Source: Lithospermum erythrorhizon
Lineage: Eukaryota; Streptophyta; Magnoliopsida; Boraginales; Boraginaceae
Reading direction: 5' to 3'
Length of the DNA: 64,000 nucleotides
Assembly: GCA_019722365.1 (NCBI GenBank)
Contig: JADFUC010000388.1
Coordinates: 744,001-808,000 of the forward strand
Within the stretch, counting starts at the first letter, position 1; the number at the start of each line of letters is the position of its first letter. Shown piece after piece: positions 12,066 through 24,039 of this stretch. The notes beneath the pieces were generated by a model. It was not told where the DNA came from, ran no database searches, and saw only the letters and a program-made list of their open reading frames with translations. The translations under genes were made by a program, and so were the position numbers.

Positions 12066-15000
12066 ATGGCCAAGAAACGGAACAGAATAACAAACCCTGA
12101 GCCATTTGCAGCTGCCTCTGTGCTTGATGATGATTACCAAGCCTCCTCTGTTGCCTCCACCAAGAAACGTACTTGGCTGAATCTATAACTTCAAGGCTAA
12201 GGTTTTAGTTTATTTTGTTGCTCTTTATACATGTAAGTTCAGTTTTTATTTGTTGGAGCAATTAGAAATTATGTTAGAATGATTATTATTTTATTCATAT
12301 TTATGTTTATACATGTAAAGTTCAGTTTTTTATTTGTTGGGTAATTAAATTATGTTAAGAATAAGTTATTATTTTATTCATATTTATGTTTATACATATA
12401 AAGTGCAGTTTTTTATTTCCTGGGTAATTGAATTATGTTCAGAATAAGTTATTATTTTACTTATATTTATGTTTATACATATAAAGTTCAGTTTTTTATT
12501 TGTTGGGTAATTGAATTATGTTTAAAATAAGTTATTATGGTATTTATATTTGCACTTATACAATTTAAAGTTAGATTTTTAATGTTGAAAATAAGGTATT
12601 CTTGCACTCAAAGGTGCGCTTATGCATATAAATCATTTTTTTGTTAGTTGGATTTGTGTTGTTTTCACTTGAATAGTAGGTACTCTAATAGGTGTATGAA
12701 GAGTTATAAATATACGGTTCATTGTTTCGGTTTGTTGGGTCATTAAAATATGTTTTTTCCAGGTTATTCCTAAAGGAGTGAGCTCGAAGATATTGAAGGA
12801 GGCAATGATACAACAGAAAGAAATTGAAGAAGAGGAAACAGACGAGCTTAATGCTGAAAATGGTAATAATATCAAAGTTAGTGATTGGAATTCTGTTAAT
12901 AATAGTGTAGCAAAAGAGGTAGTTGATGAGGAAGAAGATATTGATGATTTTCAAGGATTTACTGAGACCCAAAGCCAGTTTGGTGGAGTTGAGGTTAGCT
13001 GTTCCTACTACTCCCTCGACTAAGAAAGATAGTCTAGATTGAATTTCGATTGTTCAATTTATAAATTTTGAACTCAAATATTTGTGTATATGATTGCATA
13101 ATATTTGCTGAAAAATACATCGAAAAATAGGATTTTCAACATACTTTACTATTAACATGCTAATTTCGATTCAAATAAAGGTTATGTTTGTCAATTAATA
13201 TTGCAAAGTTTTTTAATTTTGTCCATTGAAAATCAGTCTTACCAATCCTTTTTGGGATGGGGGATAGTATATAGTTTTATTTGCTAATTGACAATGCCGA
13301 AGAAGGTTTCTCGATTCCTCCTGAAAGTTGTTTTCTTTTTTGTTTATCTAATTGGTCCCTGTGGGAATATATAGGATGAGTTAGATGAAGAGGATGAAAG
13401 GCTCTTAGATGCATTTTTTTCAGCTGAAGATCATCAACAACGGACTTTGGCTGATATAATTGTTGAGAAGATCAAAGAGAAAGATGAACAAGTTTCTTCA
13501 GGTATATAATGAGTTATATAATGGATTTCACGTCTTATAAGTCGTCAGTATGGTAGTGTAAATTAGAGCGGGTTTGAACCGGAATTGACATGCCAGTATC
13601 GTCTCCCTCTGGTGTTGATTCTGTTTATCATCCCAAAAAATTAGAATTTAAGAAACAAGATTTATGGTTGAGGCATTGGAGATATTTAAACTAATCAAGA
13701 TTAAATATGGAAACACTTATTAGCCACTTCTTTTTTATGGTAGTTATAGGGAAAACACTTATTAGCCACTTCTTTTTTATTTGGCACAGAAGCGAGGCCA
13801 GTGCCCAAGTTGGATACCACTATCATAGAGTTATACAAGGGGTATGTTGCCTGTTTTGTGGTAATTGTTTTTTTTGTGTGGGTCTAAATGTTTTTAATGC
13901 TGGGTGCTTAATTTGGGTGCAGTGTTGGTAAACTTCTCAATAAATATACATCAGGCAAAATTCCAAAAGCTTTCAAGCATATACCTTCTATACAGTTGTG
14001 GGAGGAAGTCTTGTACTTGACAGAACCAGAAAAATGGTCTCCTAATGCAATGTTCCAAGCCACACGAATCTTTGCATCCAATATGGGAGTAAAAAAGGCT
14101 GAACGCTTTTACAAGCTTGTCTTACTCCCTCGGGTGAGGGAAGATATTCAAAAAAATAAGAGACTGCATTTTGCATTGTATCAGTCCCTGAAGAAGGCTT
14201 TGTACAAGCCTGCTGCCTTCAACAAGGGAATATTGTTTCCTTTGTGCGAGGTAAAATGCTGTCTTTGGGTTCCATGCATAAATAATGCTACATCTTAAGG
14301 AAGGGGCCTGTCTACATGTTCCATTCATATATAATGTTATATTTTATCAATGAAGTTACAGTTATCCATTCCTCCATTGTCAGTTATCAGACTACTTCTG
14401 AAAGTTATTACTATTAAGCAATCTACTCTTTTTCTTTTCCAGTCAAGGACTTGCAGTCTGAGAGAGGCTGTTATTGTTGGGAGCATAATTGAGAAGGTTT
14501 CTATACCTCCTCTCCATTCAAGGTATGTTAACCCTGCTATAAGTTATATCACATGTATCATCCATTCCAAGTTAGTTATGTTCTTAAGCATCTGCAATTA
14601 TTGGTGGTGAACCAGACTCTTCTATTAATTCTCTGACAAGAGACAATGTGTTATCTTTCGTGTATATCAATGTTGCTTGAAGTAAGATTGTAGCATACAT
14701 TTTGTTTGCATATTATCTAGTATCTAATGTTTTAATTGACTGAAGTCGCTGAACATTAATCGTAGTAAAAACAACAAACCCTTCCGAGACCAGCTCAGAT
14801 ATTCAGGCTTTCTGCAGTTAATTACTTATGATGCAATTATATTATGTCTTCCATTATTTTATGATGATTTGGGATGTCTTATCTAGTCTCTTTGTGGCTG
14901 CAGTGTTGCTTTGCTGAAGCTTGCGGAGATGGAATACTGTGGTACAACTAGGTATTAGCCTACTATTTGAGAATTCTATTCTAGTTAGTTTTTTGTTTAG

Positions 15001-16555
15001 CAACTAAAATTCAATATATAGGCATTGTTTGGGCTCATTATTTGCTACCCATCAGGCCTCAGTATCTAAATACTGTGCAATAGGTTATCAGCTACTCCCT
15101 CCATCCACAAAGATTGTCCACTTTTTTTAATAGTTGTAACTTTCAAACTTTGACCTTAAATATATTTATTTGTTTTGTATAATATTTTATAAAAAATATA
15201 TCAATGGAAAGAGATTGAATTGTATTTTTCATTGATATAGTTTTCATCAAGTATTATACAATACAAACAAAAATATATACGGTCAAAGTTCAAGAAAAAG
15301 TCAAAAGTGGACAATTTTTGTTTGATGGAGGGAGTAATATTTTAATTGTTGAACACGCTATTCCGTAGGTTGTCAACTAATAATTTAATTGTTGAACATG
15401 CCATCTTTATTGTTTTCATCATTATATCCTCATGTGCTGCAGTTACTTCATCAAGTTGCTAATTGAGAAGAAATATGCATTGCCATATCGTGTACTTGAT
15501 GCCATGGTTGATCATTTCATGAGATTCTACGAAGACTCAAGGCTTATGCCAGTGATTTGGCATCAGTCGCTACTTGCTTTCGTGCAGAGGTAACAAGGCA
15601 ATTTCTTTCATTTACAGTTTCACCTCTGTTTGCTGAGATGGGCGTACATGAGTTGGCTATTTGGCATAATTGGAGTTGTTTGTGCTGAACCCTGTATGAT
15701 GATCAGACTGTGTGTGCTATTTGTTGTTCAGTGTGTATAGACAATCCTTAGTTCATGGAATTGTCTGATTTGTCAGAGTTAATGCTACTGGCGTAAAATT
15801 TCCTATCGACTATCCCCATCTTCATGATTTCTTATAAGTTATGACTGTGGTCCGTTTCCCATAATACATACCCTGGTCTCATGGTACTTGGTTGCAGGTA
15901 CAAAAATGAGCTCAGGAAGGAGGACAAAGTTAACCTAAATGCTCTTGTTGTAAGGCAAAGGCATCACCTGGTATGTCCTTTTTTAACTCAATAGAGACTA
16001 CGGTGCCAGGAGTTTTCCAAATGAATATTCAACTTGCCAAATCACCCCTCACAATATCATGCATTATATTTGGTTTCAAATGTGTTGTATAATTAGCCAT
16101 TTGAGTGTTTTTATCCTGTTAATTAGTTTTTCCCTTTTATTAAATGTCTGAAGTTTCTATTAAAAATTGCAGGTAACTCCTGAAATATTGAGAGATTTGA
16201 ATAATAGCCGGAATCGTGGTGATAAGGAGGATGATATGATGTCAATATATATCCTTTTCTTTGAGAGTAGCTGTATTTAAAAAAAATCCTTTTACTGATA
16301 TGTAGTTGAATTTTATTATTTCCTTTATTATGAAGCTCCTGTTAGTGCAATTATCGAGAACTTCAACTTGATAGAGACCTATAAAGGCGTAGGGAAAGCT
16401 ACTATTTATGCAATTCACCTATAGTATTTTCCTGCTGTAATCCCTCCACATATGCAATCCTTGACCGAATATTACCTGCCTCTGTATCTGTGATGAATAA
16501 AATAGTTGATGAAGATAGATTCGACATTCCTGCGGTGCCCATGGAGGAGGATTAA
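12066..16555 (+). CDS. ENP1: Bystin (ENP1), 40S pre-ribosome assembly factor, split gene
   Basis: Bystin/Enp1 binds pre-40S particles in the nucleolus and is needed for 18S rRNA maturation and small-subunit export. Exons inferred from splice sites and family homology: 12066-about 12201 (end uncertain), 12763-12993, 13375-13501, 13790-13841, 13923-14250, 14443-14522, 14904-14951, 15443-15589, 15898-15970, 16173-16248 and 16476-16555. Exons 2-11 join in frame to 413 residues; with exon 1 the total is about 450, near the family length of about 440-450. Hallmarks are [14 protein letters not shown], an acidic stretch, [88 protein letters not shown] and the C-terminal [13 protein letters not shown]. 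The last intron is AT-AC. Exon 1 starts [14 protein letters not shown] correctly, but its frame meets TAA at 12186 before the plausible donor at 12202, so exon 1 may carry a one-base frameshift. Confidence 0.93.
12240..12571 (+). repeat. 83-bp tandem repeat, four copies, bystin intron 1
   Basis: The word 'cagttttt' followed by 'atttgttgg...aattatgtt...ttattatttta...tttatgtttatacat' recurs with its C at 12240, 12323, 12406 and 12489, an exact 83-base period. The fourth copy decays towards 12571. The copies are highly similar, so the array is fairly recent and probably variable in length. Confidence 0.9.
13711..13780 (+). repeat. 42-bp tandem duplication at the acceptor of bystin exon 4
   Basis: The stretch 'aaacacttattagccacttc' plus 'ttttttat' occurs at 13711 and again at 13753, a 42-base period. 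The second copy supplies the polypyrimidine tract just before the acceptor AG at 13788-13789, so the tract is present twice. The duplication is intronic and does not change the reading frame. Confidence 0.85.
15095..15334. mobile_element. Stowaway-type MITE in bystin intron 7
   Basis: A 240-bp element begins CTCCCTCCATCCACAAA and ends with the inverse (TTTGATGGAGGGAG), flanked by TA on both sides (15093-15094 and 15335-15336). The termini and the TA target duplication are the signature of Tc1/mariner-derived Stowaway MITEs. Subterminal sequences, 'attgtccactttttt' against 'gtggacaattttt', extend the inverted repeat. It encodes nothing and sits well away from the splice sites. Confidence 0.93.
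16249..16475 (+). other. U12-type AT-AC intron (last intron of bystin)
   Basis: The 227-base intron starts ATATCCTTTT, the U12 5' splice-site consensus in its AT form, and ends in AC at 16474-16475. TCCTTGAC at 16458-16465 matches the U12 branch-site consensus TCCTTRAY exactly, with the branch A (16464) 11 bases before the intron end. Removing this intron splits a Ser codon (T|CT) and joins MMSI to SASVSVMNK, which continues to the expected bystin C-terminus. No GT-AG alternative restores the frame. Confidence 0.88.
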
Positions 16556-18000
16556 ATGTTATGTTAATGGTAACGTTTTCTCTGATCCCTCATTCACATT
16601 TCTATAGAACAATAACTATTTACAGCTCTAACTCTTCTGCATTGCTTCAGTCGTAACATTATGCGACACCCATTTTGTTGCAGTGGTTCTTGGCTCATGC
16701 AAAGATGGTCGTTAAGTTATGTGCACCTGATGGTGTTGCGACCTATGTTATATTGACGATTTGTGATCCCGTCGTTGAGTTTGCAATGGTAGAATTGAGT
16801 TATCTTTATGTATGCTTGCTATTTGTACTTGTAGTAGTATCATAGTGATGTGTTGGTCTAAATCTCCAAATTTTGGGGTAATGTTTTGGCACTAAAATTT
16901 TGGTTATTGATGCTTTCTCATTTTTTGCAAGAAACTAACTCATGTTTGAGGACATCAAGTCATTCCTATATGTTATTATACATTTTCAAAACGTTTCTCT
17001 TATTTTTGCCAAATATTCATTTGTTGATATATTGATACTTCAAAATTTGTGTTTGTAATTTGAATAACTGCGTTGAGACGCTTGGCATTGTTATCAAGCT
17101 ATTTTTCATATATTAAGGATTAAGGAATATCTTACTTGGTCATAAAAAACAAAAACTATGTACAATGAAAATACTAAAGTTATAAAAAAAATTGGGCTTT
17201 ATGCATGATGTGTAAGCTTAAGAATGCATTGAAAATAGTATAAAAAATTTAAAGAAGATGCTAAGAGTATTTTTGATCAACGGAACCACATATAGTATTG
17301 ATTTGAATTAAGAGTGGGAAGTTTCTTCCGTTCCGGAGTTATCTTTTTTCCGAACGGTTCGGATTTCTAATTAGAGTGTTAGATGGATGTATGTTTCATA
17401 TCAAATATGTTTATTATTGATTTGGAGTACATCACAAACTTGTTTTACAATTAATTTTCTATTGAAATTCTTCAAAAATTTAGTCGTACCACTTTTTTTC
17501 AATAAGTTGCTAAAATCTCGTTTCTGTAAAAATTGAACCCGACAACCATTTGAATAAATATTTTATTTGATTAGTTTAAGTATATAGATCAATTATTTTT
17601 ACTTTCAATTTTATATAAAATCATATTTTTAATATTTTTATTTAATTTTCGAAACCGTTTCGGAAACCTTAACGAAAGAAATTTAATTATTGAATCACTG
17701 ATTTAGTGGTTTTGCATTTTTCACGTATGAAGGATTTTGGAGTCAAACTACATACAAAACAAATTTTTTAGGGTGAATGATGGCAAAGATTATTAACTTT
17801 TGTTAATTTTTCACTTCAATCATTTATTTTGATAATGATCATTTTGAATCACTCACATTTCGAATTCAGTTAAATTTTGGTAACATGACTTGTTTTAAGA
17901 GTTGATTACTTGTTTTGGGGACATTTTTAAACATTTTAACATGAATATTGTAATCTTTTTACTTATTAAAATGCTATTAATCCAACTTCTCCTCTACCTC
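16556..18000. other. Bystin 3' region and intergenic
   Basis: About the first 250-300 bases probably include the bystin 3'UTR. The rest, to the 5'UTR exon of the next gene, is AT-rich and unannotated. No open frame, MITE termini or RNA gene were recognised. Confidence 0.5.
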
Positions 18001-18049
18001 CAAACATCCTCAAAAAAGTGTCTCCACATTTTCCAATTCATAGTTCTTC

Positions 18050-18891
18050 AACTTCATTCAAAATCAATAAACAACACAAAATTTTTAGCATATTTATTGC
18101 TTGATGCTTTTCAAACTAAGCTCAAGGATCTGTAAGTAACCCTTTTTTTTTTCTTGAATTTATATTTTCATTTTTTGCTAGAGCTAATTTTTATTTAGGA
18201 GTTTTTTTTATTAAATGTTGTATGGAGCATATAAATTTGGCTTTTGGGTACAATAATTCGAATTTTTTTAATTGTTTTTACTAGATTATCCAAAAAATTG
18301 TCTAGTTTGATTTTCAATGATGGAAGTTTATATACTTTGTAGTCTTAATCGACAAATATAACTTCAATTTGAATTGAAATTATCATGTTAATACTTAATA
18401 ATAACGTATGTTGAAAATGGTGTCTTGTGCTATAGTTGTCACTGAATATTACTGAGCATATGCTAATATATTTTGAGTTGTAAAGTCAAGCATCAAAATT
18501 TAGAACTTGACAATCTTTTTGTGATCGAGGGATTACTTTTTTGTGTATATAATTCTACCTCAATAATGACTTCAATTATCTAAGAGCAGAAATCTTTATT
18601 TTTGAGTGTTCACACTCTCATTGAATAATCAGAGTTGTTTTTTGTATTTTGGAAACTATTTTGGTGAATATGATGTGTTGTTATGGAAAAAGATTGGATA
18701 TTTGTTTGTGGGCATTGTATATTTAGGAATTTTATGGCTTTGTTTTTCAATTTTAGTGAATTTAATGTGTTTTTTGTGGAAAGATTGGATTTTTGTTTGT
18801 GGGTATTGTATATTTTGCTGAGAATGAGGATTTTTTATTGCTTTGGTTTTCTTTTATTGGTATTTTGGATTCTGTGTAGGAGGTAGGAACT
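18050..18891 (+). promoter_or_regulatory. 5'UTR with a leader intron (18132-18879) of the next gene
   Basis: A C/T- and A-rich leader exon appears to end at 18131 with a strong donor (T|GTAAGT). The matching acceptor is TGTGTAG at 18873-18879, twelve bases before the start codon at 18892. The leader exon start near 18000-18050 is a guess, based on the change to a pyrimidine-rich composition. Introns in plant leaders often raise expression; nothing shows whether this one does. Confidence 0.6.
18650..18850 (+). repeat. Tandem duplication in the 5'UTR intron (period about 93)
   Basis: Two degenerate copies of a unit containing 'tttggtgaatatgatgtg' / 'ttttagtgaatttaatgtg', then 'agattggat-tttgtttgtggg-attgtatattt', then a 'tttat-gctttg-tttttc' end, lie side by side. 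The second copy begins about 93 bases after the first. Confidence 0.75.
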
Positions 18892-20680
18892 ATGTCACGG
18901 GCAATGCTGCTTGTTTCGCTGTTGATTATAATGATAATCACTTCCCAATTCGAATGGAAACAACAATTAATAAGCGATGCTGAATCTACTCCAGCGGTGT
19001 CTCAGAAGCAGCTGCAAAGTTCAAAAAGAGAAGAAGCTGTTAAAGAAAAGGTAATAACAATGTTGTCAATAGGTTTCATTTGAGTTCATAGCGTCTATCC
19101 ATTTCTTTTTTACTCCGTTCAGGTGGTTTAGAAATAATTTGTTTGAAAGTTGACATTGGTTGCGTTTGTAAAATGGTGTCCATATGGATATTTCCTTCTA
19201 GAGATTGCTTTGATTGTTAGATAGAAGTTTGTCCACTTTGAGAGGTTGTAACTTATCTAGGCCAACATTGTAGCTTAGCTTATAGCTGAAATTTGCTGAG
19301 GAGTGCTCTGGCATACGTGATATGCTTTTGTTGCCAGGAATAGGGAACCTTTTCGAATTGACCTTACCAGTCTGAAACTAGCTTGGGCCTATTAACTCAA
19401 AAGTATTCTCTTTCTATCTCAATCAGAGAAAATTAAGAAATGTAGGTGGCTTATTATTGGTGCTCGGAGGCTGGACTCCAGCTTCTGGAGTAGTAACTTC
19501 AATTAGCTTGTTGGTTAGGTCCAAGAGAGTTATTCTCTTGCCTCATTTCAACAACTTTAGTTGCTAGATAAGGATTGTTATAACTGAAGGGAGCTCATTG
19601 TTGCCTGTAATAAGTACTGTGCCATAGAGAGGCAGTTGGAGCCTCTATCACGATTCACGACTTTACTATGTCCGTTTCCTGTTAAGGATGTCAGATCTTC
19701 AGTGTGAGTCATTGTATGATTCAACAAATTCATTGTATTGGTTTCTGGAAAGTCTTCTATGGGTTTAGAAAGTAGAAACAAATTTGGGAAATCTTGTAGC
19801 ACCAAAAATAAATAAATTAGAAGTGGTGCAGCATTCGGAGGATATGATTTAAGTGGAGAGGTGTAATACTGAAACAGATATCTCGTCATGGTTCGAGGTT
19901 CAGACTTCTGTAGTGGGAGGGACCATTATACGGAGTATGATATTAAAGTTTTCGGATAATACTCCATGGTTGTTTACTTTACCTACAGTGTATAATATAT
20001 TATGGTAACTAAATGTAGAAAGTTGAAATGTCTGAATACATGTAGGAATGTAGGGTAAGCTTTCTTTCAAATAGTCTCGTGCCGTTTGTATACTATATCT
20101 ATATTTTTTATTTCATGTATCCTCAGAAAGCTGCTTATCCATTATCAGCCACCAAATTTAGATAATGCAACTGAATCATACTTTTTTGAGCTTTATTATG
20201 ATGCATATATTTAATATGTTCTGCTTCTGCTTAACCTGTTATGAACTATTGAAGATGAGTTAGGTATGTCATAACAGTTATGGTTGGTTCCAGGTTTTAC
20301 TCGTCGTTCTCTACATGAAAAACGAAGTTTAATTACTGATACTCACTTTCCCTCTTTAGTCTCCAGCTAACAATGACAAGTTTAAGTACTTATGGGAGGG
20401 GGGTCAATCGATAATGATTTATCAACGAGTTACCCTTTCACATGCTGTGAAGATGCAACCATTATAACAAAGTTGCCTGTAGACTCACATAGTTAGTGTA
20501 TTCTTCTTGCAGATTATTTTATCTCAAGAGAAGAGCATTCAACGACTGAACGAGCTTGTACGCGGTCTTAGAGAACAATTGCGACAGTGCAGAAGTAACA
20601 ACGAAACAATGAGCATAACGCTAAGCTCCTTGGCAGAGAGTGTAATCGAGCTTGAACGACAGCAAATTCTGGAAGACTAG
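18892..20680 (+). CDS. Small single-pass membrane protein with a coiled-coil tail, unknown function
   Basis: Two coding exons, 18892-19050 and 20513-20680, join in phase 0 across a 1.46-kb GT-AG intron to give 108 residues. Residues 1-18 are MSRAMLLVSLLIIMIITS, a hydrophobic signal or signal-anchor. FEWKQQL follows, then a polar linker, then about residues 52-104 of heptad-rich helix (IILSQEKSIQRLNELV, LREQLRQCR, SVIELERQQILED) likely to form a coiled coil. I recognise it only as resembling a short uncharacterised plant protein family of this shape. Location in the secretory pathway or endoplasmic reticulum membrane is inferred from the N-terminus. The intact frame across a clean intron supports a real gene. 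Confidence 0.82.
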
Positions 20681-23400
20681 ACCTTAATCTCCGACGTAAA
20701 ACATGTAGAGGAGCATAACGCCAAACATGGTCTATATTGTCCAATTCTTTTTCTTCCAGTTAATCATGCTTTAAAGGTTTCGTTTTCTTATATAGTTTCG
20801 GGATGATAAAAATAAGATTTTTTTTTAAAATACTATAGAAACATCTGAACTGTTCGATTCCATATAATTGAGAGGTATATAGGCAATTAAGTTTACAATA
20901 AATTAATATTATGAAATATTTTGAAATCACATATAATAACAGTTTTTTATATTTATTAGAGTAGTGAACACAAATAATTCATTGTCAAAGGTTTGTTTCA
21001 AAAATGAAAATCTCAATTAAAATGAACAATATAATACTAGTACATTTTGAGAAATTGAGGGGTATAATTGAAAACTGCAAAATTAAATCAGAATGCGGTG
21101 TATTACGGAGTATTATAATATGTTCGAGTATAAAACACAAATGCCGAACTTATTTATGTGAAGTGAGTAAAGTTTGGTCCTTATTATTAAATGCTCATTT
21201 GTGACATTATTCGTCTGTTAGAGGATGCAATAATTCATTTTAATTCGCATAACATGTAGTCAGTACAACGCAGGAAAAAACAGGCAGGATATCATTCATG
21301 TGATTAATAAATTTGGTGAACTAGCTTTGCCATTTAAATTCTTTTTTATTTCATAGGTGTTGGGCTGTCATTTTTGCTAACTAGATTTATTAGTAGAAGT
21401 AGAAACTATAAAATTGAAAATATAAATTCAATTCACAAATATTTTTTGGATAATACTTTCTATTTATCATGTCATTTTAGTTTTGGTTCGAATCAAATTC
21501 AGATGTTATTATAACATCTTAAACTTTTTATGAACTTTAATTTGTCTATAAAATTCAAATGTGATACATTAACATTAACATATATACTCCAAATAATTTA
21601 CAACTACCATCTGATTGTATTTACTAGTTACTGAAATTGTTACATATTGCAATCACATAATAAAATTTAAAGCCAAACCATTAAAGACCGATTTCAGCAA
21701 ATAAATTTATTGTATCCATCCAGCACCTCAAATATATCAGAAGTGGAGTAAATAAGAAGAATTTTTTTTCTTTTCCAGGAAGGTTGTCCTAATAAATACT
21801 CTTGTAGTGAAAATTGACAACTCACTATTATTGGTTGGATGGTTAAGTAACAACATTATAGTATAGTAGTAATTTATAGTATGAAAATTTTTATTATAAG
21901 AGACTAATATTTTAATAGGAGTACTCATAGAGGTTTCCCTCTTCATCAAAATCTACATTTATCTAGAAATTGATTTTTTAACTTTGTCCCCAAAATTGTA
22001 TTCCATGTAAAATCACAGAGTATTGTAACAAAATATACTCCTATAAAATAGAATACAAAATGTTTACACGGTTGGGGAGTTACAAGTGAAGAATAATAAT
22101 GCAAAAGTGGTGAATATGTATGTTACTGTATTTGTAGCTTCTATGCATGGATATTAAGTGGATAACTTAACCATATAATAGAAAATGCCAACTTGTGATC
22201 ATCAGATGGAACCTTGAATAATCTAGTGTTGTAGTGAGAGTTCTATGTTTGCTTTAATGTGCATGCAGATGGAAGTTAGGCTATTAATTCGAATTGAAGT
22301 GCTTGTTACAATTCATAATATTCAACACCAACAATAGCAGCAATAAATGGAGGCTCATCTCTTCGGCCAATTTTTAAGGTCATAAATATTATGTATTCTT
22401 ATAATCCTCTTCAAGCCAGCAAACTTTTTATGAATCTTTCACTTGGACAATTAATTTATTTACCTGTACAAGTTTTGAGAGATAATTGTACAATAGTTCT
22501 GTAGTTTGCTATAAAATTCAAGACTTAATCCCTAAAGTTTGCATTGATGCACTAGTGAGCCCTGAAGTTATGCAATTATTGCACAAATAGTCTTTGTGTT
22601 TATTCCACAGTTAATTATTAACGGAGCATTAATGCCAATTCATTAAAATGCATTTAATTATTTATTTTCAATTTCCTTACCATTATTCACGCTCTTGTCT
22701 CTTTTAATTCGTTAATGTTACCTATCAATGGTTGAAAAGTGCTTGAAAGTTAAAGTCCAGGCTTGGAAAATTATTAAGAAATGGAATGCTATTTAGATAT
22801 GAAGAACAAAAGAGAATGCATGAATGTTATTTTGATCAATCCAGATATGAAAGGATGTTGTTTAGATGAATGATTAGTATTAAAATTTAGATTTGATGTT
22901 GTTTTGAACTTTTGATAAACTACTAATGACGTTTTGTCCAATCTAATGTTAATATTTAGTTCAATATATATTGTTTCTATATTTAAACTTCAGTTTATTC
23001 GTAAGAATAATGAAAGGAAATTTTCCGTTAAATTATCATTATTTTACAAAGAGAAGGTCTGTTTGTGCAACACTTATATAATTCCGGAACTATCACTGCA
23101 CCAATACAAATTTCATGACTAAATCTTCATTTTTGACAAACTCCAGAGATCATTTATGCAATTATCTCCAAATTTTGACACTTTATTATGATAATAATTG
23201 ATAATTGCATTCTACCTTTTTCTCTGTTTTTCTTTTCAAATTGTTATATTTTGTTGTCTATTATTAATGTTCATTTTTTTTCTATTTTGTTTAAATAGTC
23301 TCCAGTTTTCCCACCAACTCTACCTTGTTGATCTTCAATCCTAGTTCTCCAGTTATATCCATATTAAATTCTGCAATAAATAAACACAACTTTTTCTCTT
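20681..23400. other. Intergenic, AT-rich
   Basis: Apart from a probable 3'UTR at 20681-20850 and the upstream region of the next gene at the right end, I see no gene. Short open frames on both strands here are not homologous to anything I recognise and have the composition of random AT-rich sequence. Confidence 0.5.
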
Positions 23401-23421
23401 TTCTTTTTTCCATTGATCCCT

Positions 23422-23429
23422 TATATATA
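23422..23429 (+). promoter_or_regulatory. Probable TATA box of the GIR-like gene
   Basis: TATATATA lies about 70 bases before the end of the first leader exon, in a C/T-rich context typical of plant core promoters. Transcription would start near 23455. Confidence 0.6.
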
Positions 23430-23498
23430 GCCACCTGCCATGGATTCTCCATCCTGCAATCTCTCCTAGACAACTTCAAGAAACCATTTTCTTCAAAT

Positions 23499-24020
23499 GT
23501 AAGTAAGTAGTTGTGCAGAAGAAGTCATTTGTATTTTTACCCCTGTTCCATAAACTCATCAGTTTTGCAATTTCTTGGCAATTTTGGACACCCTTTTCAA
23601 GGTAATTGATCAATCAATCATTCTTGATTTTGTTTCTGTCCATACATGATTCTTATCGATAGTGTATAGTGGTTGCATTTCATTTTGGATCCAGTCGAAT
23701 ACTTTACATTGTATCTTAGTGTAGATTCGTATTATCAAATACAGTGGTAGAGCAGTAAATTTTTTATAGAGGCAATTAACGATATTATAGACATGAAGAA
23801 AAATATACATAAGGGGAGACAAGCTTAATTTTTAAATAAATAAATAGTAAAATTACATTTTAATATAAAAAAGAGCTTATAATTTTGAGGTACCAGAAAC
23901 AGGCATTACTTTATGCCCCTATTCCTCCATTGCACTCCACTAGTATTAGTCTTTCAAGCAGTGGAGCTACAAACAAATAGAATTTCATTGTTATCTGATG
24001 TTGATGTTCTTGATTTGCAG
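23499..24020 (+). other. 5'UTR intron of the GIR-like gene
   Basis: The donor AAAT|GTAAGT at 23498/23499 and the acceptor TTTGCAG at 24014-24020 define a 522-base leader intron. The start codon is the first ATG in the second exon, 20 bases after the acceptor. Confidence 0.7.
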
Positions 24021-24039
24021 AGCATATATAATTGTAAAA

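Noticed and set aside
12685..12972. Two minus-strand frames of 80 and 95 codons in the bystin region
   Set aside because: They are antisense to bystin exon 2, which has strong family homology and intact splice sites.
16241..16475. A GT-AG solution for the last bystin intron (GTCAAT donor at 16241, several AG choices)
   Set aside because: No AG acceptor restores the conserved C-terminal frame, whereas the AT-AC junction does so exactly and has a consensus branch site.
19578..19889. 103-codon minus-strand frame in the intron of the small membrane-protein gene
   Set aside because: It has no recognisable domain and lies wholly within an intron on the opposite strand; it is probably incidental, although the length is somewhat above average.
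23291..23822. Open frames of 60-70 codons around the GIR-like leader
   Set aside because: They lie in the promoter, leader and leader intron, have no recognisable motif and have background composition.
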